Assembly (NCBI GenBank): GCA_049999765.1 | Contig: JBNGIQ010009029.1 | Coordinates: 93,601-157,600 of the forward strand | Direction of reading: 5' to 3' | Source: Phaeoceros laevis | Taxonomy: Eukaryota > Anthocerotophyta > Anthocerotopsida > Notothyladales | DNA: 64,000 bases | Shown: one piece after another, positions 25,701 to 37,789 of the stretch | Numbering within the stretch: position 1 is the stretch's first letter | Layout: each line of letters begins with the position of its first letter | Notes under the pieces: model-generated | What the model was told of the DNA's origin: nothing | The model's input: the letters and a program-made list of their open reading frames with translations, nothing else | Database searches by the model: none | Program-made: the position numbers and the translations under genes

Positions 25701-28700
25701 GGGAGCAGTATCTCAGGGCAAAGTAATATTGTCTCTTTCGCAGCCTGGGCTGGTTCTCATGTTGGGAACAAGCATGGCAGTAAATGGTATGCTTCAGCTC
25801 GTCGGAGTTCAGCAGTGCTTGCTGGAGGCAGAGATATCCTCAATATCGATTCCTCAGGAGGAAGAGCTGGCGCCATCCCCGTTGCCCCCATCTATTGTTG
25901 GTATCGTGGATGGGACGTCCGAGGGGACTTTTTGGAGAGGTGTAGAAGTTGGCAAGATATGTGTTGTTGGTACCCATAAGCCATCTGTGGAACTGCTTTC
26001 CATCGTACCAGGTGAAGGATTCCGCCAGCTTGCTCTAGGGACAGTAGCTCTACAGAATGCCAATGGTACAGCTCTTGGCGGGTGTGTACCAGAAAGTGTT
26101 CGTCTATCCTGTTTTGACCACCCCTACATCCTTGCAGGGCTACGGAATGGCATGATCCTCCGCTATGAATGGCCAGATGGGAAAGTATGCTCATTTGCAG
26201 ACAGTAAAATGAATGCAAGATGTAGTAGGTCAGCAGCAGATGCTGGGGACTTTCAGGTTGAATCCAGGGGAAGGGTGGACAACGTACAGAAATTGGATGA
26301 AGCTGTGCAGCTGCACCTGGTTGCGGTGCGCCGTATAGGAGTATCTCCGGTGTTGCTGATTCCTCTTGAGGCTTCTCTAAGATCAGATATACTTGCTCTT
26401 AGTGACCGCCCATGGTTGCTGCAAACAGCCAGGCATAGTCGAAGAATTGCCTATACAACCATTTCTTTTGAGCCATCAACCTGTGCGACACCTGTGAGCA
26501 TGCCAGATTGTCCTAATGGCATTTTTTTTGTCGCCGACTGCAGCTTACATCTGGTGCGTGCCTTCGTTTGATACTGGTGCTGGCTGGCACGAAGATAGAC
26601 AAGTGTTTGTTTGTGTCTACGCACTGTGCAAGCTATGGTTTGTTAAAATTTTTTTGTTGTGCTGTAATGTGCCGGTTCTGACCTGCATAAATTTTAATAT
26701 TAGGTTGAGATGGAGCGTGGTAAACGTCTGAATGTTCAAAGATTGTTGTCGGGCAAAACACCACACCGGGTAGCCTACCATTCAAGCTCAAACACACTGC
26801 TGGTCATACGAACAGAACTGTGTAAAAAATTTTCTGCGGAGGGTTCGGATATCTGTTGTGTGGATCCAATGAGTGGAAGGCTACATTCCAGTTACAACTT
26901 GCTCCCTGGAGAAACTGCCAAATCTCTGGTTATCTGGAAATTAGGAGATGAGGAGCTTATTGTGGTCGGCACAAACTGCCCAGCTATTTTACCAAGTGGC
27001 GAATCAGAAAGGTAAGACATGGTAATCTTGTGCCTGGTACTGTCATTGAAGCCCTGTTTTAGATATTGATTTTGGTTCTGTCATTTGATTTGAAGTTGAA
27101 GATTGTGACTCTTTTGGGAAATCCGGAGGGGGTTTTGCGTTCCTATTCAATCCATGCTTTGCAAACGAAGTTCTTGATAAGGCTTCTGAATGTTGGATTT
27201 GGGATGCAGTGGCAGAGGTCGGCTCCTGATTTTTCGGCTACAGCCGAAGGTTGTCAACACTAATTTTCCAGGCACTGCTGCAAGCACAGATGAAGAAATG
27301 ATATCTGACTTGTGGACAGGATCTGAGGAAAGGGGCCATGACGGACAAATGCTTTCAGACAGTGAGGGATGGGACTTCAGTCTGAAAAATCATCATGTTC
27401 TACCAGGCATAGTTCTTGCTTTGAGCCCATATATGGGTCATTATCTCCTAGTTTCTGCGGGAAATGCTGTAAGTTCTGGAATGATTGTGATGTCGTTATT
27501 GGATTTGGTGGTTAGGGAGAATGGATCTTGACCAGACCTGGAGGTGATTAGTTAGCTCTGAGCAGGAACTAAAAGTTTGGTTTTTTTAGGCACTGATATT
27601 CCACTAATTTTCGTGAGTCCAGTTCTGCTGCTTAGGATACCGTCAAGATGGATCACAAAGACTTCGGCGTCTAGCTGTTGCAAGGACTCGGTTTATGATC
27701 ACAAGCATTTCTGTTCATCTTACGAGAATCGCAATTTGTGACTGCCGAGATGGAGTCCTGCTTTATTCTTTCCGTGAGGTGTCCGGACATGGCTTGAGAA
27801 ATCTTCTATTTCTACATTTGCTAATTGTAAGCGTGTTTGTTCCCTTGACATTGTCATATTTTACCCGTTGTACTTCTTTGTCAGCAGGAACTGTGCAAGT
27901 TTGAGCTTTTGTACTGCGATCCAGTCCAGCGACTTGTATCTGGCTGTGCCCTGGTTGATGAGGAAACAGCTGTCGCGACAGATTGGCATGGGAACTTTTG
28001 TTGCTTGACCTCATCTCACATTCCTGAAGGTCAGTCCCTGCAAACATTGGAAAGAGGGATAGCATGCCAACTCGCCTTAGGTATAGTCCTTGTTAGAACA
28101 GATTGTGCACCCCAATTCTAATAATACATTCCTGGCTCTAGGCATGGAGGAGTACCATAATCCTGAGAGAAATCTTGCAGTTAGCAGCTGGTATCATGTT
28201 GGTGAAGCTGTCACAAGCATTTCCAAGGTGAGCTCAAGAACTAAGAAATACCAATCCAAGCCGGTTAGAGGTCTAAGCCTCAGATGACAACTACCAACTA
28301 CGCTATCTGATGTGTGGAATCTTGCTGCTTTATATCTTGTTCGTGTTTCTAAGTTAAGTGACATAATATCATCTGTGACGGTGAGCCTACCTTCTTATGT
28401 TGGAACTCCAGGGCTCCTTCTCCTACAGGGACCCAGTAGAGGTTCGACCGAAGTTGTATGCCGGAGGCAGCAGTAGCAGCAGCAAGAAAAAGAACAGTTT
28501 ATCAAGCTTCGGTGATTGCTCTGTCGTTGCTTGTTCAGTTCTGGGAAGCGTCATTATCTTTACACCACTAGAAAGGTAACTTGCAAATTAAATTCTTTCA
28601 ATGCTTGTACGAGCCCTTCACCATGTCTAGAAACCTACGCTTGATGCTTGAGAAGCCGAATCGGGGGACAGGAGATGGGTTTGCCTAGTATGGATGTTAA

Positions 28701-29143
28701 CTGTGGTATGTCTTATTAGTGAGGAGTATAATCTGCTTAAGGAGGTGCAATTAAGACTTGCCATTTTTCCTCTTACTGCTCCTTTGCTGGGCAATAATCA
28801 CTCTCAGTTTCGACGCAAGGGCAGTCCAGTAAGTTCTTAGTCCACTGCCCAGCTGATTCAATTACTGGGGTCCAAGTCTGACATGGCGTAGCTCTTTGCA
28901 ATTCAATAAGTTCATAAGCTCTCGTTGTTTTGCCAGGCCGGAGCATACGATGTATTGGATGGCGACATGATCTGGCAGTTCCTAGAGTTGACCAGTGCAC
29001 AGCAACAGGCTGTATTAACCTTGCATCCAAATCTGCTCACTCGATTTGGCAGGGATGACTTTCTTCCCTCTCTTCCGAGAGTGAACTTGTCAATAGATCA
29101 GGTTTTGAGAGTGCTTGAACGTGTTCACAATGCTGTGACGTGA
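22791..29143 (+). CDS. CPSF-A/DDB1-superfamily beta-propeller protein (Arabidopsis At3g11960 type)
   Basis: Fifteen exons join in phase: 22791-22931, 23085-23219, 23430-23509, 23634-23717, 23925-24057, 24232-24396, 24478-26553, 26704-27011, 27210-27468, 27623-27778, 27888-28029, 28142-28227, 28412-28575, 28720-28828 and 28937-29143, giving about 1414 residues. Conserved stretches are LAKSVLKSSVVLQAVHGHIR, SEDGVVQSICEQSVFGTIKD, LAGLRNGMILRYEWPDGK, PWLLQTARHSRRIAYTTISF, VARTRFMITSI with CDCRDGVLLYS, and the C-terminal LDGDMIWQFLELTSAQQQAV. It belongs to the DDB1/CPSF160/SF3B3 superfamily of triple seven-bladed propellers. Its own function is not established in plants; members act as scaffolds in ubiquitin ligase, mRNA cleavage or splicing complexes. 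Exon 7 is a single 2.1-kb exon, unlike the short ones around it. The donor of exon 6 (GCA|gtatta) was chosen because the next possible donor breaks the frame. Confidence 0.9.
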
Positions 29144-29301
29144 ATCTCAAATTTTGTAGGGTGCCATGTACATACACAGTACTTCAGGTGGAGTGTATAC
29201 TATGATGCAAATTGTAAAGTATGATCTTAGACGGAGACCAATTAGTAGCAAGGAGGTAAAATATAGAAACTCAGTAGTGCTGAATCAACAATCTAGAGCT
29301 C

Positions 29302-30800
29302 CTATCCACCGTATCTCTCCTTGAGAGAAAGCGGAGGTTCCTCTTCCATAATTCCAGGGTTTTCTTTGAGGTGGTGGCGGATGGTTGTCTTCCTGTCCCC
29401 CAGGTATGTTGAATCCAGAAAGTTGTCGTATGCTTCCTGTCCTAGATTGCGCGCTGCTAAGACACTGTATGCAGGGGACATGCATGAGAGGAACAGCTTG
29501 AGGAGGGTGTAAAAGAAAATCACAGGGCAGCAATGCAGCATACCAATGTCGAAGGTAGACTCGGCACGGAAGGACATCGTCCCTCCAGATCTTGTCGATG
29601 TTGTATCGGCCATATCTCTTGTCGAACTCCTTGGTGTTGCCTGCTAGAGAACAAGTTTGTCAGTGAAGAACAGTGTGCTCTTTCGTCAAAAATACGAATG
29701 TTCTCCGGACGCACCTTTGCATCGTTTCTGCAGAAACTCCTCGTCGGTATATTTGCAGCAGCAGACCTGCTCAGTCCAGACACTTCACTTCCGGAAGAAG
29801 GCCACAAAAGGCAGCCATGGCTTTCAAAGAGAAACCTATCTGCCCATCGCAAAGTTCACGAAATCCCCGGAAGTGACTCACTGCAGGCTGTGTAGACGGC
29901 CTTCCATCCGAGTACTGAGGATAAACCTGTACACACGCATTGCTGTTTTGAGCAAGTGGCTTCCATCAAGTGGCTTCCATCAATGCCAACATGCTCACAA
30001 GCCCTGATATGGTGAGCAACTCACCACGATGAAACGAAATTCGTGCTCTCTTTCGATAAAGGCAGGTACCTGCTCCAAGTTGGAAACATGGCCAACAGCC
30101 AATCAGTGGTGCCCATTTCCGGGTCGACGGAACGCTCTCCTTTCATTTGTCTTACCTCGTCTTTGGAGATCTCGAACACAGTCACAATGAGAGAGTCCTC
30201 AGCCGAGGGCTCTACGCTTAGGCTCGACACTTCCTACAGGTCAATCCAACGTCAGAGTTTGGATTTTCAAGGTGAGAAATGAGAAAACATTGATGTCAAC
30301 CTTGGTGTTAACATTGGCGATGCCGCGTTCCATGAAAAGTGGTGTCGTGTGAGCAAATATCCTCCTGAACCCCGGCAAAATGGCCTGCCTGAAGTTCAGC
30401 AATTCAGGAAAGGTGTACCTTGCACTTCTCTCTGCCGAGCCACATGGTGTCAGCCTGTTTGGGACAACGTTGCACAGAGGTCTGGATGCCCGAAAGGGAG
30501 CCGCCACACACCAGAAAGGAGTGAGCCAAAGCCGCAAATGGAGACCAGGTTCTGCTCATTGGCAAGAATTTGGAAGTCTTCGGCATCGTCCAGCTCAGTA
30601 AGCAATGGCGGGATGACCCCCCCCATAGCTGAAGCTTGTCGACCGATTCCGCGAGCCGCAACTATGCTTCCGGAAAGTGCAACCACCACCTTGACGCCAC
30701 GCTTCAGTCGGGCACGGCGGGGCACGCTCTGGACTCGGCTGAAACAACTTCTAGACCATGTTTGGCTGCAGGCTGGATTCGGACATGTCAGCGAAGCCAT
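29302..30800 (-). CDS. Gamma-glutamylcyclotransferase-like fold protein, probably plastid-targeted
   Basis: Eight exons in phase: 30800-30512, 30431-30301, 30233-30156, 30069-30025, 29914-29882, 29766-29715, 29640-29544 and 29464-29302, giving about 295 residues. The N-terminus is rich in Ser, Arg and Ala and poor in acidic residues to about residue 55, as in chloroplast transit peptides. Then come ICGFGSLLSERSARYTFPEL (a GGCT/AIG2-like YGSxL nucleotide-loop equivalent), RIFAHTTPLFMERGIAN, EHEFRFIV, YGRYNIDKIWRDDVLPCRVY, and the C-terminal FLDSTYLGDRKTTIRHHLKE. I recognise this as a conserved plant family of unknown function; assigning the cyclotransferase fold rests on the GFGSLL motif. It converges on the preceding gene with 158 bases between stops and diverges from the ILR1-like gene. 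Confidence 0.82.
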
Positions 30801-31376
30801 GCTTAGCTCACAGCTTCGCAGCTTTTGGGCTCTGAAGGAGAAGAGGAAAAGAAGAGCGTCTTTTTCGTGCTTGTCCGTGAATGGACAAAACCCGATTCCA
30901 GCCAATGCGCTCGACTGTACGCACACCGGGTTTGAGATCGTCAAGGCAGGTGGATTTCCAGTTGTTCACAAAGCCGTCGTATCTAAAGCGGTGGTGCCAT
31001 GTCGGCCAGCGGAAGGAAGGTTGAGCGGATCCCGAGATGGATTGGAATCTGTAACTGTACAATGCTTTCGGAATGCCTTACAACCATCCGGCTCTGGAGA
31101 GCGACGTCAGCAAGCTGTGCGGGAGATGCGTCACGTTATGTGTCTTTGACATTGATGAAGGTTCTAGGTTAATCTAACTTGACAAGGACCTTACTAGCTT
31201 CAAAGCTCAGTGCCAGAGGTCTCCAGCCGTACAGCTTTGGTACGTACCGCAGGGTGGACAGAGAGTGCATGAAATCTGTCGAGGGGAAACCAAGCCATGA
31301 CTGCTCATCCCCTGTCTGAATAGCTGTGCGTCGTGGTGTGTTACGAGCATCCGAATAACAATTCGCCTGTCAAGAG

Positions 31377-32995
31377 ATGGACGATTTCTGTTCTTCTGCA
31401 ACTCCTGGAGAACCCGGTTGGAGTCGTGCTTTACTCGGCGCTGCGAAGGAGCCAAAGTTTGTGGATTGGCTCAAGCAAGTAAGAAGAAAGATACATGAGA
31501 ATCCGGAGCTCAAGTATGAGGAAGTGGAGACTAGTGCTTTGATCAGGTCAGAGTTGGATAAGCTCGGAATTCCATACCAGTGGCCTGTTGCAGTCACAGG
31601 GGTTGTTGCAACCATTGGTTCCGGGAATCCGCCCTTTGTTGCTCTCAGAGCGGATATGGATGCTCTTCCTCTCCAAGTGAGTTCTCCACTCCCTTTAGAG
31701 TAGGAGCTTTGTTACAAAGTGCATCTCTACGTCAGCAAGTATTCTGACTACAACCTGCAGGAGCTGTATGAATGGGAACATAAAAGCAAGGTCGATGGAA
31801 AGATGCACGCCTGTGGTCATGATGGGCACGTGTCAATGCTTCTCGGTGCTGCCGCACTTCTGCAGCAAAGCTTGCTCGAGGTAACCTGCCAAATCAGTTC
31901 TTCCTGGTTGCTTCAGTGTCTGTTGATTCTTGATTTGAAGTGGTCGAACTAGAGCTGGGAGGCTGTGGAGCATCACTTTAAAGGATGTCTAAACCAGCAG
32001 GGCACGGTTCTTCTGGTGTTCCAACCAGCTGAGGAAGGTGGTGCCGGTGCTAAACTCATACTAGAAGCTGGTGTACTGGACAGAGTTCAAGCGATCTTTG
32101 GGTTGCATGTGACAAACGAACTCCATACTGGCACCGTTGCTGCGAAATCAGGGCCACTGCTAGCAGCCTGTGGCAATTTCGAGGCTGCCATTGAAGGGAA
32201 AGGGGGGCATGCGGCATTCCCTCACTACACTGCTGACCCAATCATTGCGGCCTCGCTCTCCGTGCTAAGCTTGCAAACTCTCATCTCCCGAGAAGCAAAC
32301 CCGTTGGATAGCCAGGTGCTCTTGGTGCTTGGTCTTCGTTGAGGTAAAAACTCTGCCAATTCCTCTGTAAACTGATGCTACAGTTTCTCCGGTCAGGTAT
32401 TATCTGTAACTAGCATTCAAGGTGGCGAGGCGTTCAATGTGATACCCAACTCGGTGAAAGTGAGAGGATGCTTCCGATTGTTTGATAACGACAAATACTT
32501 GGAACTGAAACAGAGGATAGAGGAGGTACGTGCATATCCTTCAAGTTGGCACACGTTTGGGTGATTAGTCCCCATTCATAAGTAATATGGTTCCTGCATG
32601 TCCTGTTGCGGTAGGTGTTTGTTGCCCAAGCTGCTGTCACCAGGTGCAAGGCAAGTGTGTCATTTCTGGAAGACGTATATGACCCCACACCTGCTGTGAT
32701 AAACGATGAGACAGCAACCCAGCATGTTGTTGAAGTTGCAACCGAGCTGTTGGGTGCAGGAAATGTGAAGTTCGCAAAAGCAGTGATGGCTTCCGAGGAT
32801 TTTGCCTACTATCTGCAGCAGAAACCAGGTGCTTTCTATTTGCTCGGTATGCGAAACGAGGAGATTGGGTCGATCTACGTTCCCCATTCTCCTCTCTTTC
32901 GGCTGGATGAGGACGCTCTTCCTTTAGGTGCTGCTCTCCATGCTGCCATAGCAATTTCGTTTTTGTGGAAACATCGAGTATCCAACGTATCATAG
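31377..32995 (+). CDS. ILR1-like IAA-amino acid hydrolase (peptidase M20D)
   Basis: Five exons in phase: 31377-31676, 31761-31880, 31953-32315, 32397-32525 and 32615-32995, giving about 430 residues. M20D signatures are visible: [26 protein letters not shown], the metal site [30 protein letters not shown], the dimerisation-domain [32 protein letters not shown], and the late ligand block [20 protein letters not shown] with YVPHSPLF. The family cleaves amide conjugates of indole-3-acetic acid or jasmonate to release active hormone, and needs Mn2+. Angiosperm members carry a signal peptide and an ER-retention tail. This model starts [14 protein letters not shown] and ends VSNVS, so it has neither and would be cytosolic. 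Substrate is inferred from family only. The start of exon 3 could lie up to 18 bases downstream. Confidence 0.9.
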
Positions 32996-33889
32996 AGTTA
33001 CTGTCCGCGTGGCACCTTGTAACGGCATGTCGTGTGCCGCATATTTTACACCTGTATAATTCTGTGCGAGCTGTGGTTGCCAGCTGGGCTGGAAATTGAC
33101 CCTTTTTTTCTCGTGATCCGATTTTACTCACAAAATATGCGAGTCCCTCAAACTTGCCACTGCCAAACATGCGTTAGGCTTGTTTTCGCCCGGGCCGGTT
33201 AACTACTAACGTTAACTACTAAAACCGGCCCGGGTGACCACTTTCCGTGTTTTTAGCGGGTCACAGGCTCACCAAGAGTTTCCCTTCGCGGGCGGTCACT
33301 TCCACGGAGAAGCATCGTGCTGTGCAGCTCACCTGGCGGGAGAGAGCAGGGAGCACGACGAGAGCAACCGGCTCTCGCGATACCGGGTTGCCAACCGACC
33401 CAGCAAAAATGTAGACACCACCAAAAATAGACCCGCTAAGTTTTTGCCGGGTTGTCCAAAAATCGACCCGTTGCCGGGTTTTAGGACAACCCGTTTGCGG
33501 GCGCTTGTCGCGAAGTGCGACCTAGACCGGCCCAGGTTAGGGCACATGGAAAACCAGCCTTAACATGTGTTTTTGTGGACGAAGAAGGCTGCCGAACATC
33601 ATTTAATGACACTTATCCATCGTACCGGATCGAGTACGACGAACAAATTGTTTACTATACAAAGTCCTAGAAATGGTTAGGGCTGGTAACACGGATATTT
33701 GGCGTTGTGTTGACTGCGCTAACCTTGTTTACAGGCCCCGCTAAAAGGAGTTGGACGGTAAATGTCTACCACACCAAGTTTACTGTTTGGCAACCTATCA
33801 CAGCCTTCGGCAGATGCATGTGGAATAGTCGAGCCTAAAAAATCCAAAAAAAATCACATTTATTGTTACAATGTCGTGGAGACTTGCTG
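32996..33889. other. Spacer between ILR1-like and SQD2 (convergent), with repeat element
   Basis: It holds the 3' untranslated regions of two convergent genes and the repeat element listed at 33189-33536. No coding frame is supported. Confidence 0.6.
33189..33536. repeat. Candidate small MITE-like element with palindromic end
   Basis: A perfect 12-bp inverted repeat (cccgggccggtt at 33189-33200 and its complement at 33223-33234) encloses a loop carrying the direct duplication gttaactacta. A near-match to one arm, accggcccagg, recurs at about 33526-33536, which would make a terminal inverted pair about 350 bp apart. Between them, gccgggtt and tcgaccc/acccg words recur on both strands. No target-site duplication is obvious and no transposase is present. 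Similar acccggtt/ggctcgaccc words appear near 59043-59085. Confidence 0.45.
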
Positions 33890-36580
33890 TCAAGTAGGCT
33901 TCCAAACTGGTCTTCTCATCCATCCCCAAAGTTGTTCTCGTTTCCTTCTCCAGAACCAGATGGCAGCACTGTACTGCTCGTTTCGCACACGCTTTGTGCT
34001 AGCTCTCCAATCAAATTTCTCAACTTCTTCTCTCCCAGCTGCTGCCACTTTCTGCCTCAGATCCTGCTCCTGCAACAGCAATTTTACCTTGCCGACACAA
34101 TCATCCAAGTCTCCAGGTGTGAACAAGTACCCAGTCTCCCCCTCTCTTGTCACGATGTCAGGGATGCCACCAGCTCGAGCAGCTACTACAGCAACTCCAG
34201 AAGCCATAGCTTCGAGAACAACAAATCCTAAGGTCTCTGTCACCGATGGCGTAATAAAAATATCACCGCTTGCATAAGCCTGGGATAAAGATTCCCCTGA
34301 CAGCATTCCCGTAAATACTACTGGCATGCCCTGAAACATTTTCTCCAGTTCTTTCCTGCACCACAGCAATACTCATCTCTAAGTTTCCACCCTCCAACTA
34401 ACCATGGGTTTGAGGTACACCCAAAAGAACGGACATTTGCTACAGCTTGTGTGTACATTTTTACCTGTATGGTCCATCACCAACGAAAGCAAGTCTTGAT
34501 CCAGGAATTCTTTCCAACATCCTGCAAGCACCACATGATTTAATATATAGTTAGCAGGCAATAATGACATGAAAAGGATGTCCCGGCACTTTGAAACGAC
34601 TATGCTCACTCTTTTAGGAAATCCAGGTTCTTCTCAGCTCCAAGGCGCCCAACATGAACAATTAAAGGTTTCTCCGGTTCACCATTACTGCAAAATCATA
34701 TCATTTTGCAAGAATCAGTATAATGAACTACAAAAACAACATAGAGGAGAAATAGTATTTGGATATGAAAGCGAGGTGGAAATTGACCTGAGCAAGTTCC
34801 TCATTTCATCACTCTTGAACCTTGGGTGAAAACTGTCAGAGTCCACACCTTTTTGCCAAACTTTGATTCTGTCGGCTGTGATTGCATTTTATATCAGATG
34901 GTAAAGATCGGAACAAGAGACATATTTCCAAGCAGTAACAAAAGGTGATACCAGCTCAAGCAGCGAACTACCTGCAGCTGCACCAGCGATCTTGAGCTCC
35001 TTTCCAAGAGCATGCGAGGTCACTAGAGTGAGATCTGCTGCACGATGCAAAAACTCTGAAAGAACGCAAAGAAAGGTAACACATTGTCAAGTCCTTTCAC
35101 GAGGCACTGATGTCAACTTCATAGATAGGTACCTAACATGGTTCATGGGTGTCCGACGAGTTTTAATGGCCGATACTTACTGATTATTAACCACATTGGT
35201 GTTACAAGCCAGCTGTAAGTGTACTTGGGAATGTACCTGAAAAGAAACCACAAATCTCAACAGCAAGACCTCCAGAGTTCCAGGGCCCACGTCAAAGAAC
35301 TAAAACATGCTAAGCTGACAGACATATCACGACAAGACAGTGACTTACAAAGGAACATGGGTATGGTAGGACATCACAAGTGGCACACGCAGCAGTTTGG
35401 CAATGACAAGAGCTCCAAAAACCTGAACAGCCGTACACATGACTCAAACTCCTGTATCCATTCTCAAAAGAGTTAAATCCTTAGTCTAAATAGACAACAC
35501 CCTTACCATAATTCCTGGTGACGTACAGTGCACGATATCTGGCTTGAAATCTGCAACCTCTCTGAAGATACGAGGGCTCAATGCCAGTGACAGGAAAAGC
35601 ACATTGTACCAAGGGCATCGAAAACTGCAAACGACAGTTATCGACAGTAAACAACCTGCAAGGTAGAACGGGGAGAAGTGGACCGCAATACTCAAAACAC
35701 ATATGAAGTTCGACCTAGAAACGAGGCTCACCTCCAGGAGCCAACCACTTTCGCCCCATAGAAGTCTTGAGGCACCCCTTTGTCAGTGGTTACGATGAGC
35801 ACCTGGAGGGATGTGATAGAACCATTCAGAACCTCCTTCAATTAGGACCCAACAACACGGACCAACGTTTCTATGCCTGAAAGACTTCTCTTGTGGAAGT
35901 TTTCAAAGGCACAGGAAGCACGATAACTACTAACTCAACAAGACTAACCTCGTCTCCCATCTCCCTCAAGCACTTGATGAAGTTTTGAAACCGATTTTTG
36001 TATCCCGACACGTATCTGCACCAATTGCCGGGTTTTGCATTGCATCAGTCCAGATATACAGGCAACAGAAGACAAGCTCCACCTAGTACTTCATCCACGA
36101 GCACGACGCTTACGCGAAAGGGGAAGGTTCCACGAACAGAGCAATTCTTCGAGGCTTATGTGACCATTCTTGCGCATACTCCTGCTGAGAAAGCTCTAAA
36201 GCGGAATCGACGCCCCCTGATCCGACTGCCTCAGGCCCTGTGCCGCTGCGGCTAGCTGGATTGCTCGGTTCTCCATTAGCGAAGCCAAAGCTACCGTGAG
36301 AAAGGGACAGTTTGTCAGACCAGCTTCCACCTTTAGGGGAAAAGCCGCCCGACCGGCCTTGAGAAGAATTGCGCACTACCAGTGCCCCAGGACTTGCTCT
36401 CTCGATTTCCCCACGCCCATCGAATTCCCCCACAGCGTTCTTGACGGAACCGACCTTCCTCAGACCCACACAATTGGGGAACCGTGCCACAGTATGAGCA
36501 GCTACACAGTCCTGAGACGTAGCAGGATTGATGGTGGGAGGAGCACAGGCACCAGTGGCACCACCAGCAACGGAGCTCAT
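33890..36580 (-). CDS. SQD2: UDP-sulfoquinovose:diacylglycerol sulfoquinovosyltransferase, chloroplast
   Basis: Eleven exons in phase: 36580-36114, 36015-35949, 35802-35732, 35624-35507, 35422-35349, 35236-35181, 35055-34972, 34875-34788, 34687-34610, 34521-34465 and 34355-33890, giving about 541 residues. It is a GT4-type glycosyltransferase (GT-B fold) that makes the plastid sulfolipid SQDG at the inner envelope. An N-terminal region of about 140 residues, Ser/Gly-rich, serves as transit peptide. Then follow RRIALFVEPSPFAYVSGYKN, FKPDIVHCTSPGIM, YHTHVPLYIPKYTYSWL, FLHRAADLTLVTS, KGVDSDSFHPRF, PLIVHVGRLGAEKNLDFLKE, and the sugar-nucleotide site SQAYASGDIFITPSVTETLG with RAGGIPDI. The C-terminus keeps the family's IRNEQYSAAIWFWR-type end. 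SQD2 is induced by phosphate starvation in other plants; no P1BS-type site was searched for. Confidence 0.94.
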
Positions 36581-37789
36581 GTCTGCCAGCTACGACGAGC
36601 CCCTTGCCAAGTCTACTGTAACATTCCCTTCGAGTTGCACCCCCCTGGCTCGCTGTTTCACCACTCTCAAGCAGAGCTACCACCTCGCAGCAAATTCATT
36701 GCACCAGGAGCGCAAGTATCTGCTATGTAGAGCTCAAAGAGACGTAAGCACCAGCATCCCTGGAAGACCGTAGGGAGGGGAGTAATATGCGAACAGGGAG
36801 AGCATTGGCATCATGGATATGCTAGCTGCAGTGCTCACGAGCCAGAGCATATGTGTAGAATATATCCCGCACACGGCCTGGTCAGGTGTGCGCAGGGTCC
36901 TTGTAGGCAAAAGAGTCATGGCGCGGCCACGCGGACGCTCCTATTGGTGCCGTGACTGCCGTCCAGATTCATGTGGGACACTTGTAATAGAACCTTAACC
37001 ATTGGAAACGGATGAAAAACTACAAACAACAAAATTGGGAAAACGTCGGTCACCGGGTTTGTGCTTTTTCCGAAAGGGCGGAAAAAAGGCTGTACTAGAC
37101 AAAGACAATGTGTGTCGAAGCATTGCCGTCGAGTAGGGCTAGGTGACGTGCTGGAGGTCTCTTCTCGATGCTGGACAGGGCTCAGCTTCCACCATGTCCA
37201 CGGTCAGCTTGCTAAGATGTTGCGCAATTTCCAGGCACGGTTGTTGCATCAATCCACTCTCGCAAGCTATAATAGAGTTGCTCTCAATTGCCAAGACTGG
37301 CATGCTTCCAGGTCGAGCTAAATGCAACAGCGAGACACGTTTTCCTCCACCTCGAATCAGAGAATCAGGTCGCAGGGGTGGATAGAGCATGAGTGGGCGG
37401 GTTGCTGCGAAGCTGCCCTTGGTACCAGGTTCAGTGGATTGAGATGTGTGGAATTTTTCAATTGGTAGGTTAATGGCAGGACGCGATATTTTCGTTTCCA
37501 CCCTGCTGTTTCTTTGTCGTGATTTGTTAAAGCTGTCGCTGATCCAATGGCTCCCTCTTCGTAGCAATCTCGTCCTGGTTGAGAAGATTGAGTCGAATTA
37601 CGGGGAGCTCGCGGCAGAGTTGTTTGTGGAGGNNNNNNNNNNNNNNNNNNNNNNNNNNNNNNNNNNNNNNNNNNNNNNNNNNNNNNNNNNNNNNNNNNNN
37701 NNNNNNNNNNNNNNNNNNNNNNNNNNNNNNNNTTTCCTTACACCTAGACTATGTGTGGATTGGCCTCACCTGCGCAGAAAGGAGAAACC
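36581..37789. other. Divergent spacer SQD2 / MoaE with assembly gap
   Basis: It contains the SQD2 promoter and the upstream region of the MoaE gene. A minus-strand frame at about 37139-37564 is open for 140 codons and has no ATG near its 5' end. A short + strand frame (KIESNYGELAAELF) runs into the gap. Either could be an exon fragment, but neither is recognisable. Confidence 0.45.
37633..37732. other. Assembly gap, 100 N
   Basis: Exactly 100 N, 57 bases upstream of the MoaE start chosen here. A 5' exon or promoter of that gene may be hidden in it. Confidence 0.99.
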
